64,000 bases of DNA, taken from positions 20,972-84,971 of the forward strand of contig WSXU01000016.1 in assembly GCA_009773455.1 (NCBI GenBank). Reading direction: 5' to 3'. A program made the position numbers and the translations under genes. Shown piece after piece: positions 47,232 to 56,300 of this stretch (its first letter is position 1; each line of letters opens with the position of its first letter). This DNA is from Bacteroidota bacterium (GTDB lineage Bacteria > Bacteroidota > Bacteroidia > Bacteroidales > Lentimicrobiaceae). The notes below the pieces were generated by a model. That model was given only the letters and a program-made list of their open reading frames with translations, was not told where the DNA came from and searched no databases.

Positions 47232-47357
47232 TCGGTTCTCATTTTGTTGATTAAACAATTAAAATTACAATCCGAAATATCCCGTTGGCATAACACCAAT
47301 GAGAATTTCTAACTGATTTCCGGCTAAGTCAGGAAATGAATTCCTGAATCAATTCAT

Positions 47358-47585
47358 TTATTTCCGGTTATCGGATATCCGTTTGACCGCATAACCTATT
47401 CCCATCCCAATCAGAAGAACAAGTCCACCGCCTACAGGTGCATTCCCACCTTGTGGTGGCTGATCACCGTTCAGATTGTGCTGTCCGGGAGGAGGAGGAG
47501 GATTCTGAGCTAAACCAGATACAGACAGACCGATCAACAGACCAAGGCTGATAATCAGGGTAAGGATTTTCATTCGCTGTTTCAT
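47358..47585 (-). CDS. Mini-protein 3: signal peptide, Pro-rich, GGNAP motif, membrane helix
   Basis: 75 residues, starting at the ATG at 47585 (MKQRMKILTLIISLGLLIG); the frame extends to 47696 without a plausible start. Order: signal peptide ending GLAQ, NPPPPPGQHNLNGDQ, PPQGGNAPVGGG, hydrophobic helix (LVLLIGMGIGYAVKRI) and basic end (SDNRK). Mini-protein 2 differs at only a few positions in the first 60 residues. It starts 100 bp behind the stop of the 2075-residue T9SS gene, the same distance as between mini-protein 2 and its large gene, with a similar hairpin in the gap. Mature form would be a small envelope peptide with one membrane helix. Confidence 0.88.
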   Translation of the reverse strand: MKQRMKILTLIISLGLLIGLSVSGLAQNPPPPPGQHNLNGDQPPQGGNAPVGGGLVLLIGMGIGYAVKRISDNRK

Positions 47586-47638
47586 ATTCTTGATTATTAT
47601 TTTCGTGTTATTTATCAGATCATTTTGATGAAAGTAAA

Positions 47639-47677
47639 CATGTAGTGCCTTGACTTTTAAGGTCAGGGCACTACATG
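47639..47677 (-). terminator. Hairpin between the 2075-residue gene and mini-protein 3
   Basis: CATGTAGTGCCTTGAC (47639-47654) pairs with GTCAGGGCACTACATG (47662-47677) over 16 bp with one G-U-type mismatch. On the minus strand it is followed by TTTACTTTCAT, a weaker T-tract than at 44259. Sequence (CATG.(A/C)GTGCCTT) and position match the hairpin before mini-protein 2. Confidence 0.75.
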
Positions 47678-47685
47678 TTGCTGCT

Positions 47686-50600
47686 CTATTTTTCAAGAAC
47701 CACTTTCTTACTTACTAAACTGTTTCCGCTGATGATGCTCACCACATAAACTCCGCTGGCAAGATTACCGGCATTGATGGTATTTAACTCACTTCCATTG
47801 ACCGAAGTCCGGATCATCTCCTGACCAAGCAGGTTGGTAATCTTTACTTCTGAACCAGCAGTCGCACCATTGATGTATACCAAATCCCTGTAACCATATA
47901 TACTAATCCTTGAAGCATCCGGATTGTCGATGCCTACCGCTCCGAAGGTCAGCAGGAAGCGATCGGCAACATCACCTTCAACAGCAGTGAACTGGTACAG
48001 CTGGGTTTCAGTCAGGTTAACCACTTTATTGGCTTTTTTGTCGGTGAGGTAGATAATGGCACCGGGAACAGCCTGAACCAGTTCAATCTTGAATTCTGAG
48101 GATTCGTTTTTAATAAAATCGAACGGAATCACGGTTTCATTGGTCAGCACTGGCAGTGTATTCAATGCGTATCCTTCATCTGCTGATTTTGAATAGAACA
48201 TCGGGGCAAAACCGGCCAGGTAGTAGGCGTCAAATTCCATATCGAATGCTTCGGTAGCCTGCGTATTGAAACGTACGATACTCTTCTGAGCCATATTTCT
48301 TTCCAAATCATTGGCCTGAAGGAGGATCATGTCTTCGCTGCCTGATTTGAACCAGGCTGGTCCGGTATGTGTACGTGCTGCCAGAGGAATGGTAAGCTCA
48401 CCGCTTCCGGTGGTATAAACCATAAATCCGTTGAGTGCCGGAATGGTGGCGGCAACTTCGTAAGCTGCATTGGCAGAATTCCATACCTGTACATTGGCAG
48501 CCACATTGGTTCCGGTAAGGGAGGCTGCGTTGATGGCACTGGTAAATGGATTTCCGACAAGATGTGATCCCGCATAGTCACCAGGGGTATTGGTAAGCCC
48601 GCTCATGGTTACTGCAGCCGAATTAAGCACTCCGCTGAAGGTTTTAACACCGGCAACTTCATAGGCCACAAGATAACCCTTGCCAGGGATAAAACTGGTC
48701 ATTTCAGGATGGTTCTTCTTGTTGAGCCAGTATTCTGCTACACTTTCATCCAGTGCGTAGAAGTCATAACCGGTAGCCGGGGTCCATGCACCAGAGATTG
48801 CCTGACTGGCAACAGGTGATGAAACCAGATGCCACCCGTCTGAAGCTGTAGTGCTTGAATAGGCATCTATGCTTCTTTCGATGGTTGTTGTACCTCCAAC
48901 AGTCAGGAATTCACTTCCGATAAAACTACCTCCCGACTGGATGGTGAAGTTATTGCAGGATGCAGCTGCCGTTAAAGTCGGGTAATTGGTAAGACCACCG
49001 GGGATGATGACATTGGTTCCAGAACCAGGAACTGAAGGAGTCCAGTTTGTGGCAACGTACCATTTGTTGCTGGCGGTTCCACTCCAGGTTGCTGTGGTTG
49101 TTGCATCCTTGATTTCGATATTATCTATATAAAGGTTGTTACCGTAATCACTGATGCCTCCGAAAATGACCATATTGGTTCCAGCGGGAAGCGAAATAAC
49201 CCTGGTTGCCCACTGCGAAGCGGTCGGTACAAAACCTGAAGATGAAGTGCCACCCGTATTGAGAACTCCGTTTGTGCCGCCGGGCATGTTCAGCAATAAG
49301 GTAGATGTTGCTCCTGCATCGGTTGAATAATAAATTTTCAATTCATCAACTTCTCCCCCGGTGTATGTGGCATAAGCATAATCAAATTCAAGTACCGGAT
49401 TGGTGAGTGAGCCGGCATCAAACTCCGGAGAGAACAGGTAGAAAGGAGTAGGATTGTCGATCCCATAGAAATTGGCAATAAATGATTTGGTTCCGGATCC
49501 GTAACCACTTGCATTGCTTGATATTAACCAGTTGTATGTACCACCGCTGATTCCCCAGCAGGTAAGGCTGCCTTCTGTTGTTTCAATAAACGGGGTGGAA
49601 GCAACTGCACAAAGTGTAGTAAATTCAAACGGACCAGCCCAATCGCTTACATCTGTATTATCCTGACTGCAATCAGCACGAACGTAATATTGATATGTTG
49701 TTGCAGGTGAGCCGTCTTTCCAGGTATAAGTGGTTCCTTCGTTATCATCAATGGTTGGCGTTGTCCCGGGTAACGGAGCAGGAGCACCGAATACTTCAAT
49801 GAAAATGTCAAAGAAAGAATCAGGGCTTGACCAGCTTAGATCGGCACCGATCGGTGCGATGTTGCTTGCGCTCAATGCGGTTGGCGAGAGACATGAAGGA
49901 GGAAGGATTACATTTACTGTATAGTCCTCAAAAGTTCCAAATGCTCCTGTATAGCATGGCGTTGGAGGGCCTGAATCCACACCACCGATTCTCATCTGGT
50001 GATTGCCCAGTGTTGCCGAAACAGGTACAACAAAAGTTGCATTGAGGGTTGTTGGATTCGTTGAAAGGGAGGTCCCAAAGAAAACTTCCTCGCCTGAATC
50101 GGTAAAATCAAGGTCATCGTTCCAGTCAATCCATATCTTGGTATCGTAGGTATAACCTGTGGCGAAGGTAATATCGACCGGGATGGTCATCCCTTGTCCA
50201 ACATTTCCGACAAGAGCAGTATAATTGCCGTAGTGCCCGGTTTCATCACCCGATGGGTTATTCACCGTGCTGAAAACAACCCTGGTGATACCTGAACCGT
50301 CAACAGAAGTAGGTGCAGGGATGCAATATCCCGTAAAGAAGGTTAACGGGCCGGTCCATGTACTGTACAAACCGCTGCCGCAATCCGAACGCGCCCAGAA
50401 GTAATAGGTTGTATTCGCTGACAATACACTTCCTGTGGGATATGTGCTTACGCCTGAACCAACAGATGCCGTGGGCGTGGTACCTGAAGTGGGCGGAGTA
50501 GCCGATGTGCTCAGGAAAATATCAAAGAAGCTGGATGGATTAGCCAGTGCGGGCGTCCAGTTAAGTGTTGCCGAATTTGAAGTAACATTGGTGGCATTCA

Positions 50601-53600
50601 GAGCGCTGGGTTCAACACACGAAGGTAGTGCTTCAATAATGAAGTTATCAATAAAGAAATCTATATCAGCGCTTCCATCAGAAGTCCCTTCGACACCTCT
50701 GTATGCTACACTGATCGTCTGACCTGCATAAGCAGTTAAGTCCAAAATCTCTATTTGTCCGAGATGAGATGGTACATTCGTATTATTAAAGGTTTTGAGG
50801 ACAGTCCAGTTTGTGTATCCTGATGTTGAAATCAAAACCTGCACATAATCGTCGGTTTCCCATGCTGTAGTAGGGGCGCCAGTCCCATTCCACTGGGTGG
50901 CCCCTACGCTATATTTCAGACGCTGGTTCGGGGAAGCAGGTAAAGAAAATTGCGGGGAAATAATCCAATCATTATCACCGGTTGCATCAATATTGATTTT
51001 CGCAGCTCCAGTTGATCCGCTATTCAGAAAACCATCTGCTGCCCATGAAGATGCGGTGGCTGAAATAGTAGTGGGACCGGCAGTTAAATCACCAAGGTCA
51101 CCTTCATTCCAGCAGGTACTGGGCAGGTAAATAGCAAAAAGCTCTGTATGCGGCAAAGTAGAGATTGGAGCACAAAGGGTGGTAAATGTAACAGCGCTGG
51201 TCCAAGAACTGTAAAAGCCGGTATAACACATTGTCCGCACATAAACACTATAGGCAGTGGATGAAGTCAGTCCTGCAGCGCCTGCAGTAACTATCGGCGA
51301 AGTGGTTGATCCGCTGGCTGCCAGTCCGGTGGAACCCGATCCTGCGGCACCGCTGGAACGGACTTCCCATTCATAACCTGCCGGACTTCCTGAAACAGGA
51401 GCCACCCAGGTAAGGGTAGCTGATGATGCCGTAACAGCAGAAACAACCACTCCTGTGGGCAGGTTGCAGCTTAATGTACTGAATGTATTTGAAGCCCATG
51501 CACTGTAATCGGAGCCTCCGCAGAAGGTCCTGACATATAAGGTATAGGTAGTTCCTCCGGATAATCCGGTAACGGATGCAGCTACAGCCGGATGGGTGGT
51601 GCTGCCGCTGGCAAACAGGCCTGTAGCACCGCTTCCGCCTGCGCCACTGGTGCGTACTTCCCATTCATAACCGACAGGTGTGCCTGTTCCTGGGGCAGTC
51701 CATGAAAGGTCAGCAGTGGTATAGGTTTGATTGGAGGCTGTGAGCCCGGTGGGCATGGCACAGGAAGCCAGGTTAAAGGCATCGGCGCCAAGATCAGCCG
51801 GCGAGGTCAGGCTCCTGTCGTCACAGTCAATGTCGGTTGTCACCCAAGCCTGGGTTGAAAATCCTGAAACAGCATTGATGCCGGCAGCAGAGGCATGTAA
51901 ATTGTTATTTGCTGCAAAGGCAGGATCAACACTGATTGAATTGGCATCCTGGGTTGTTGCAGTCGTCCAGTTGGCAACTGTATTATAATATGTTGTATTA
52001 CCCCTTCCAACAAATCCTGAGGTGCCGGCATCATTCTTAATAAACATATCATTGTAGTTGGAAACAGAACCTGTTCCTCCGATAGCAGTTGCACTTGTTG
52101 AGTACCAGCAGGTATGACGGGCAGTAGCGCCCTGAGCTCCGACAGCATTCACGAAAACATTTCCTCTTACCTTATGTACTGCTGTGCTTGCATTGGAAAT
52201 TGCAAAACAGGCGAGCGAATAGGTAGGCGTGCCTGTAGTAAAAAGATGGACACTATTATTGTCGATTTCTGCAACAGTGGCTGTCGAGGTATTATTGGCA
52301 TAAATTCCATATGCATATACATTTGCTGTGGCAGTACCGGTAAAAGGTGACTTAATATCCGATATAAAATTGTTATAAACCCTGATTGTGGGTGTACCCG
52401 AACTGTTTTGCACTTCAATACCAGCGGCTCTGGCGGTTGATGTGGTCGAACCACTGTTCGAGATATCACTTACCTTATTGTTGTAAATCTCACTTGTTCC
52501 TAAATAAGAAATGCAAAGGATACCGGATGTGGTTGACTGGTTGCTGCGGATATTGGAAATGTCGTTGTTAAAAATTCTCACGCCATTTAACCCTGAGGTA
52601 TAAATTCCATAAGCAGCATTGAAGGTATAAACACCTCCCATATTGGTTATGGTGTTTCTTGCTGTCTGGCAGCCTGTACCCGAAACACCTACTTCACAAG
52701 CCAGATCGGGATAGGAAGTATTGCCCATCAGGTAGACCCCGTTTTGTGCATTCTGGAGGGTGAGGTTATAAAATTTATTATAACTATTCGCACCTGTTGC
52801 ATTGCTGGGCACAACACCTCCACCAGTGGAATTAACTGTTGATAATATGCAACTCCCGGGACCACCGGTTGTAGCAATATAATTCTTGTTCAGTGTGACT
52901 GAACAATTCTTCACAGTATTATACTGTGCGCCGTTAGTAGCAGAAGCATTCCGGATCAGATAGCCATATTCAATAGCTGTTGTTGTCGAAGTTGCGCCCG
53001 AGGCGTCAACATCAATACCATCGAAAGTAATGTAATCACCGCCGGAGATACAGAAACCAAAATCATAGGGACTTGAAGATAAAGTGCCAGTTGGAACTAG
53101 TTTGGGGTTGGCACCAGAACCGCTTTTCTGGAAAGTTATTGTATTGACAGCTGTTCCTGTAGTAGTTATTGCAGCTGGCTTTTCATTAAAAACAGCGCCG
53201 GCAGCCACATTAAAAGTAACAGCCCCTGAAATACCAGAGCCATTCAACCTGTTAATCGCAGCGCTAAAACTGGCGAAATTTTCAGAACCTGAACCTGCCG
53301 GGTCAATGGTATATGTTCCGGACATTGGTGCAAAAGAAGGATCATCCTGGATTAAAACCTGGTCAATCCCTATATCAGTTGTTCCAAAATCACTTGTGGC
53401 AGTAAATCTTACTTTTACCTGGTTTGATGTTGTATTTCCTAATGAAACAAAAAATTGAGTCCATACGGATGATGTTCCTATTGATACCAAACTGGAACCC
53501 CAAGTAGTGCCATTGTCAGTTGAAAGAAAAACATTCACTACATCGGTACCGCTGGTGTTGATGTGGAAAAACGTAAGTCGCTTGTAATTTGTATAACCGG

Positions 53601-53913
53601 AAAAATCAATTGTAGGAGTGATAAAGTCCCCGGTACTTCCGCTTGTTGCATCGTAGGAATGAAACCGGGCCGACTGGGTGGTACTGCTTGCACCGGTGGG
53701 AGTATAGGCTCCACTTGTGCCGGACCATCCCGTAGTATAGGTATTCATGTGCCATTCATTGTTGGCAGGAGTAGATGTCCCTGACCAGGCAGGACTCAAT
53801 GATGCCGGATTTGTCCAGGCACCATCAAAATTCTGCGTAAAAATTGTACTTTGCCCCCATGAGCTGCCAGCCCATAGAACCATTGCAAAAACTGCAAGTA
53901 ATAATTTTTTCAT
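47686..53913 (-). CDS. Giant multi-domain T9SS surface protein, 2075 aa
   Basis: Signal peptide (MKKLLLAVFAMVLWAGSSWG). Modules in order: a choice-of-anchor J/MAM-like jelly roll (about 25-190); a right-handed parallel beta-helix (about 195-715) with repeated short Asn-rich strands, as in pectate-lyase-like or adhesin folds; two fibronectin-III domains (about 720-910) starting SCAMPTGLTASN; another jelly roll (about 915-1085); Fn3; a GEVED domain (about 1180-1320, IWIDWNDDLDFTDSGEEVF); Fn3; a further jelly roll (about 1420-1580); the shared C-terminal module (about 1604-2000); and a type-A sorting domain ending VSKKVVLEK. No catalytic residues of a lyase are evident. It is likely a long surface adhesin. 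Mini-protein 3 follows it. Confidence 0.88.
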   Translation of the reverse strand: MKKLLLAVFAMVLWAGSSWGQSTIFTQNFDGAWTNPASLSPAWSGTSTPANNEWHMNTYTTGWSGTSGAYTPTGASSTTQSARFHSYDATSGSTGDFITPTIDFSGYTNYKRLTFFHINTSGTDVVNVFLSTDNGTTWGSSLVSIGTSSVWTQFFVSLGNTTSNQVKVRFTATSDFGTTDIGIDQVLIQDDPSFAPMSGTYTIDPAGSGSENFASFSAAINRLNGSGISGAVTFNVAAGAVFNEKPAAITTTGTAVNTITFQKSGSGANPKLVPTGTLSSSPYDFGFCISGGDYITFDGIDVDASGATSTTTAIEYGYLIRNASATNGAQYNTVKNCSVTLNKNYIATTGGPGSCILSTVNSTGGGVVPSNATGANSYNKFYNLTLQNAQNGVYLMGNTSYPDLACEVGVSGTGCQTARNTITNMGGVYTFNAAYGIYTSGLNGVRIFNNDISNIRSNQSTTSGILCISYLGTSEIYNNKVSDISNSGSTTSTARAAGIEVQNSSGTPTIRVYNNFISDIKSPFTGTATANVYAYGIYANNTSTATVAEIDNNSVHLFTTGTPTYSLACFAISNASTAVHKVRGNVFVNAVGAQGATARHTCWYSTSATAIGGTGSVSNYNDMFIKNDAGTSGFVGRGNTTYYNTVANWTTATTQDANSISVDPAFAANNNLHASAAGINAVSGFSTQAWVTTDIDCDDRSLTSPADLGADAFNLASCAMPTGLTASNQTYTTADLSWTAPGTGTPVGYEWEVRTSGAGGSGATGLFASGSTTHPAVAASVTGLSGGTTYTLYVRTFCGGSDYSAWASNTFSTLSCNLPTGVVVSAVTASSATLTWVAPVSGSPAGYEWEVRSSGAAGSGSTGLAASGSTTSPIVTAGAAGLTSSTAYSVYVRTMCYTGFYSSWTSAVTFTTLCAPISTLPHTELFAIYLPSTCWNEGDLGDLTAGPTTISATASSWAADGFLNSGSTGAAKINIDATGDNDWIISPQFSLPASPNQRLKYSVGATQWNGTGAPTTAWETDDYVQVLISTSGYTNWTVLKTFNNTNVPSHLGQIEILDLTAYAGQTISVAYRGVEGTSDGSADIDFFIDNFIIEALPSCVEPSALNATNVTSNSATLNWTPALANPSSFFDIFLSTSATPPTSGTTPTASVGSGVSTYPTGSVLSANTTYYFWARSDCGSGLYSTWTGPLTFFTGYCIPAPTSVDGSGITRVVFSTVNNPSGDETGHYGNYTALVGNVGQGMTIPVDITFATGYTYDTKIWIDWNDDLDFTDSGEEVFFGTSLSTNPTTLNATFVVPVSATLGNHQMRIGGVDSGPPTPCYTGAFGTFEDYTVNVILPPSCLSPTALSASNIAPIGADLSWSSPDSFFDIFIEVFGAPAPLPGTTPTIDDNEGTTYTWKDGSPATTYQYYVRADCSQDNTDVSDWAGPFEFTTLCAVASTPFIETTEGSLTCWGISGGTYNWLISSNASGYGSGTKSFIANFYGIDNPTPFYLFSPEFDAGSLTNPVLEFDYAYATYTGGEVDELKIYYSTDAGATSTLLLNMPGGTNGVLNTGGTSSSGFVPTASQWATRVISLPAGTNMVIFGGISDYGNNLYIDNIEIKDATTTATWSGTASNKWYVATNWTPSVPGSGTNVIIPGGLTNYPTLTAAASCNNFTIQSGGSFIGSEFLTVGGTTTIERSIDAYSSTTASDGWHLVSSPVASQAISGAWTPATGYDFYALDESVAEYWLNKKNHPEMTSFIPGKGYLVAYEVAGVKTFSGVLNSAAVTMSGLTNTPGDYAGSHLVGNPFTSAINAASLTGTNVAANVQVWNSANAAYEVAATIPALNGFMVYTTGSGELTIPLAARTHTGPAWFKSGSEDMILLQANDLERNMAQKSIVRFNTQATEAFDMEFDAYYLAGFAPMFYSKSADEGYALNTLPVLTNETVIPFDFIKNESSEFKIELVQAVPGAIIYLTDKKANKVVNLTETQLYQFTAVEGDVADRFLLTFGAVGIDNPDASRISIYGYRDLVYINGATAGSEVKITNLLGQEMIRTSVNGSELNTINAGNLASGVYVVSIISGNSLVSKKVVLEK

Positions 53914-54623
53914 AAACTAAAATTTAAAAATTGGTTGGTTTAATACTTTAAGTGAAACGAGGCTACAACCTCTAACTATTTATTTTACAATATATTACGA
54001 ATATTAAACAACAATAGCTTTAGCCGTTAAGTGGCCAAGTGATTGAAAATAAGTGTATTGTGCTAGAAATAAGGAGTTTGGCAGGTATTTTAGTAAAGCA
54101 AATATAAGGTGGGGACTATAAATATTCCCAGGCAAATAGGTTCGGATTCTTAAATCAGACCAGCGGAAATTCTGACAATTTTCCGATTTATAATTCCGGA
54201 CTGTAAAAAAATAGATTCCGTTTCGTTATATTTTTACAATACCAATATATTTAATCGTAATGATTTATTAAACAACTATTTAAATTCAGAAAACAGAGGA
54301 AATACAGTGTAAATAAAGTTGCCGTCAGGTAAAGCTGAAGGTGATATTACCCTAAAAAAAAATATTGGTATAAAAATAAGAATCCTGATTCAAGATTTCG
54401 GAATATAAATACAATGTATTGATTTTGTGAGTCTTAAACTAAGTATAAAACTTCAGAAACTTCGGGTTTCCAGCACGATGTATAGATCTGTCAAAACAGG
54501 AATCCTAAAAACTGAGATTCTTCCGCACGAAAATCTGGATAATAATGAACCACCGCCATGAATTTTCTTTGTCGGAAGGGCTGTAAGTAGCAGAAAGTCT
54601 GAAAATAGGAGCGGAAAAGCCTT
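53914..54623. other. A+T-rich region upstream of the giant gene
   Basis: 710 bp without a supported gene on either strand. It is strongly A+T-rich and must hold the promoter of the giant gene, but I see no convincing TTTG/TAnnTTTG pair on the minus strand. No strong terminator hairpin is seen behind the gene that ends at 54624. Confidence 0.45.
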
Positions 54624-56258
54624 TTACCGAATCACCACTTTCTGCCGGAAGGATTCGTTACCGCTGGTTAACACGACAAGATAAATACCCGGGGTCCAAG
54701 AACCGGTATTGACTGAAAATTGTGACTCAGGTGCCACCATGCCACGATAAACCAACTGTCCGGAAACAGTCGTGATCTTTACTTCAGCAGGGGATTCACC
54801 GGACGATCGGATATAGATTACATCACCGGATGTATAAGCCACCAAATCATTTCCCATTTCATGAACAGGAACACCTAAAGGACTGAAGTGCAGCATAAAC
54901 CGGTTTTCAGCATCGCCTGACGTTCCGTTGAAAGCGTAGGATGAACCGGCCTCCAGAATCATTGTTGCACCGGTAACCCTGTCTTCCAGCACGATCTGAC
55001 GATCAAACGTAAATTCTTCGGCTTTCAGTGTATATGTCGCATCTGCACCCGGTCTGAAGCCCATTTCGATACCCGCAGGAACATCAGTTGTTCCATACGT
55101 ATTCACGGCTGCATTTTCACCGGCCTGAATGATTGTGTAGAGATGAGGAGCTGTTTCACTGCCCGTTATCTTGTGCCCGTCATAATCCGGATCGTAGGAT
55201 ACTGTCGCATCATTCTTAAGCCGGACAATGGTTTCATCAAAAGTCGCATTTACCGAATTGGTGATCTTCAGCTTCAGATAGTCGGCTGGAATTTCCTTGT
55301 AAAATGCTGTCAGACTGTGAGTTCTGGCTACAGAAGGAATGGTAATGCTGTTGATGGCATCGGTCACCTGGACAAAGAAGCCCTGGTTGGCAGGGATAAT
55401 GTCGTTGGGATTGGCCAGTGAAGTATAGTTCTGGGCGGTTTCATTCCAGACAGAGGCAACCCCACCCACATTCGTCATTGCCCAGTTGCCATCGTTCCAT
55501 TTCAGGGCCGAAGTAAAGGGATTTCCAAGGAGATGGTATCCGATATAGTAAGAGCTTCCCGTCTTGCTAAGGTTTGAAAAGGTAATACCAGTTACATTCA
55601 GATCGCCGGCAAATGTTTTTGTTCCCCCATCATCATAGGAAACCAGGTATCCGGTTCCCGGAACGAAAGCCGTAATGTTGTTGGCGCCGACCTTCTGGTT
55701 CAGCCATGCATTGGTATTTTCACCCCAGGCATAGAAGTCATAAGGGTCTGCAGTAAAACCACCGTTTACCAGCAGTTGATTTTCTACCGGTGAAGAAAGC
55801 AGATGCCAGCCATCCATTCCGCTGGTCCAGTCGGCATTTGAAACCTGTCTTTGCATGGTACCCGGCACATTCGCATTGTGATGAATCAGTGAACTTCCAT
55901 TCTGAAGCATCAGCCCTGAATTACCGCTGCCGTTCTGAAGGTCGTCGGTAACGGTAAGTGTATTCCCTTCAGGAATGGTGAGTATCCCACCGGAGGCAAT
56001 ATTCACAACCGGATAGGTATAATCCCCGTCAAGGGTTGCTTCTGCGGATATATTTGCTTCTTCCGATGCATTCGGAACTACTCCGTCAATCCAGTTGCCG
56101 GGAGTGCTCCAGTTGCCGTTTGTCTGAAACCAGTTCGTCAGATGCCTGCCCGAAAGGCTTCCGGAAAAAATACCGGATCCACTGCCTCCGGCATACTGGG
56201 CTTTCAGTATGATGCCGGAAAAAAGGATAAGAGCAATAAGTATATATATCTTCTTCAT
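54624..56258 (-). CDS. T9SS cargo protein with the shared C-terminal module, 544 aa
   Basis: The start at 56258 (MKKIYILIALILFSGIILKAQ) opens a signal peptide; the frame runs back to a TTG at 56282. Almost the whole mature protein is the module seen at the C-terminus of the larger neighbours (about residues 50-470): NWSTPGNWIDGVVPN, DGWHLLSSPVENQLL, FVPGTGYLVSYDDGG, GYHLLGNPFTSALKW and a NGFMV-like NQGFFVQV. A type-A sorting domain follows (about 470-544, VYRGMVAPESQF to FRQKVVIR). This minimal form shows that the module can stand alone. It follows the FGE-like gene by 42 bp and is probably co-transcribed. No mini-protein gene follows it. Function unknown; surface location is predicted. Confidence 0.88.
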   Translation of the reverse strand: MKKIYILIALILFSGIILKAQYAGGSGSGIFSGSLSGRHLTNWFQTNGNWSTPGNWIDGVVPNASEEANISAEATLDGDYTYPVVNIASGGILTIPEGNTLTVTDDLQNGSGNSGLMLQNGSSLIHHNANVPGTMQRQVSNADWTSGMDGWHLLSSPVENQLLVNGGFTADPYDFYAWGENTNAWLNQKVGANNITAFVPGTGYLVSYDDGGTKTFAGDLNVTGITFSNLSKTGSSYYIGYHLLGNPFTSALKWNDGNWAMTNVGGVASVWNETAQNYTSLANPNDIIPANQGFFVQVTDAINSITIPSVARTHSLTAFYKEIPADYLKLKITNSVNATFDETIVRLKNDATVSYDPDYDGHKITGSETAPHLYTIIQAGENAAVNTYGTTDVPAGIEMGFRPGADATYTLKAEEFTFDRQIVLEDRVTGATMILEAGSSYAFNGTSGDAENRFMLHFSPLGVPVHEMGNDLVAYTSGDVIYIRSSGESPAEVKITTVSGQLVYRGMVAPESQFSVNTGSWTPGIYLVVLTSGNESFRQKVVIR

Positions 56259-56300
56259 GTTTTTATAGATTAAATTCTGCAACAGGGATGATTAATGCGA

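Noticed and set aside
47329..47347. Terminator behind mini-protein 3 (TCAGGAA / TTCCTGA)
   Set aside because: The stem is short and no T-tract follows on the minus strand; termination there is not supported.
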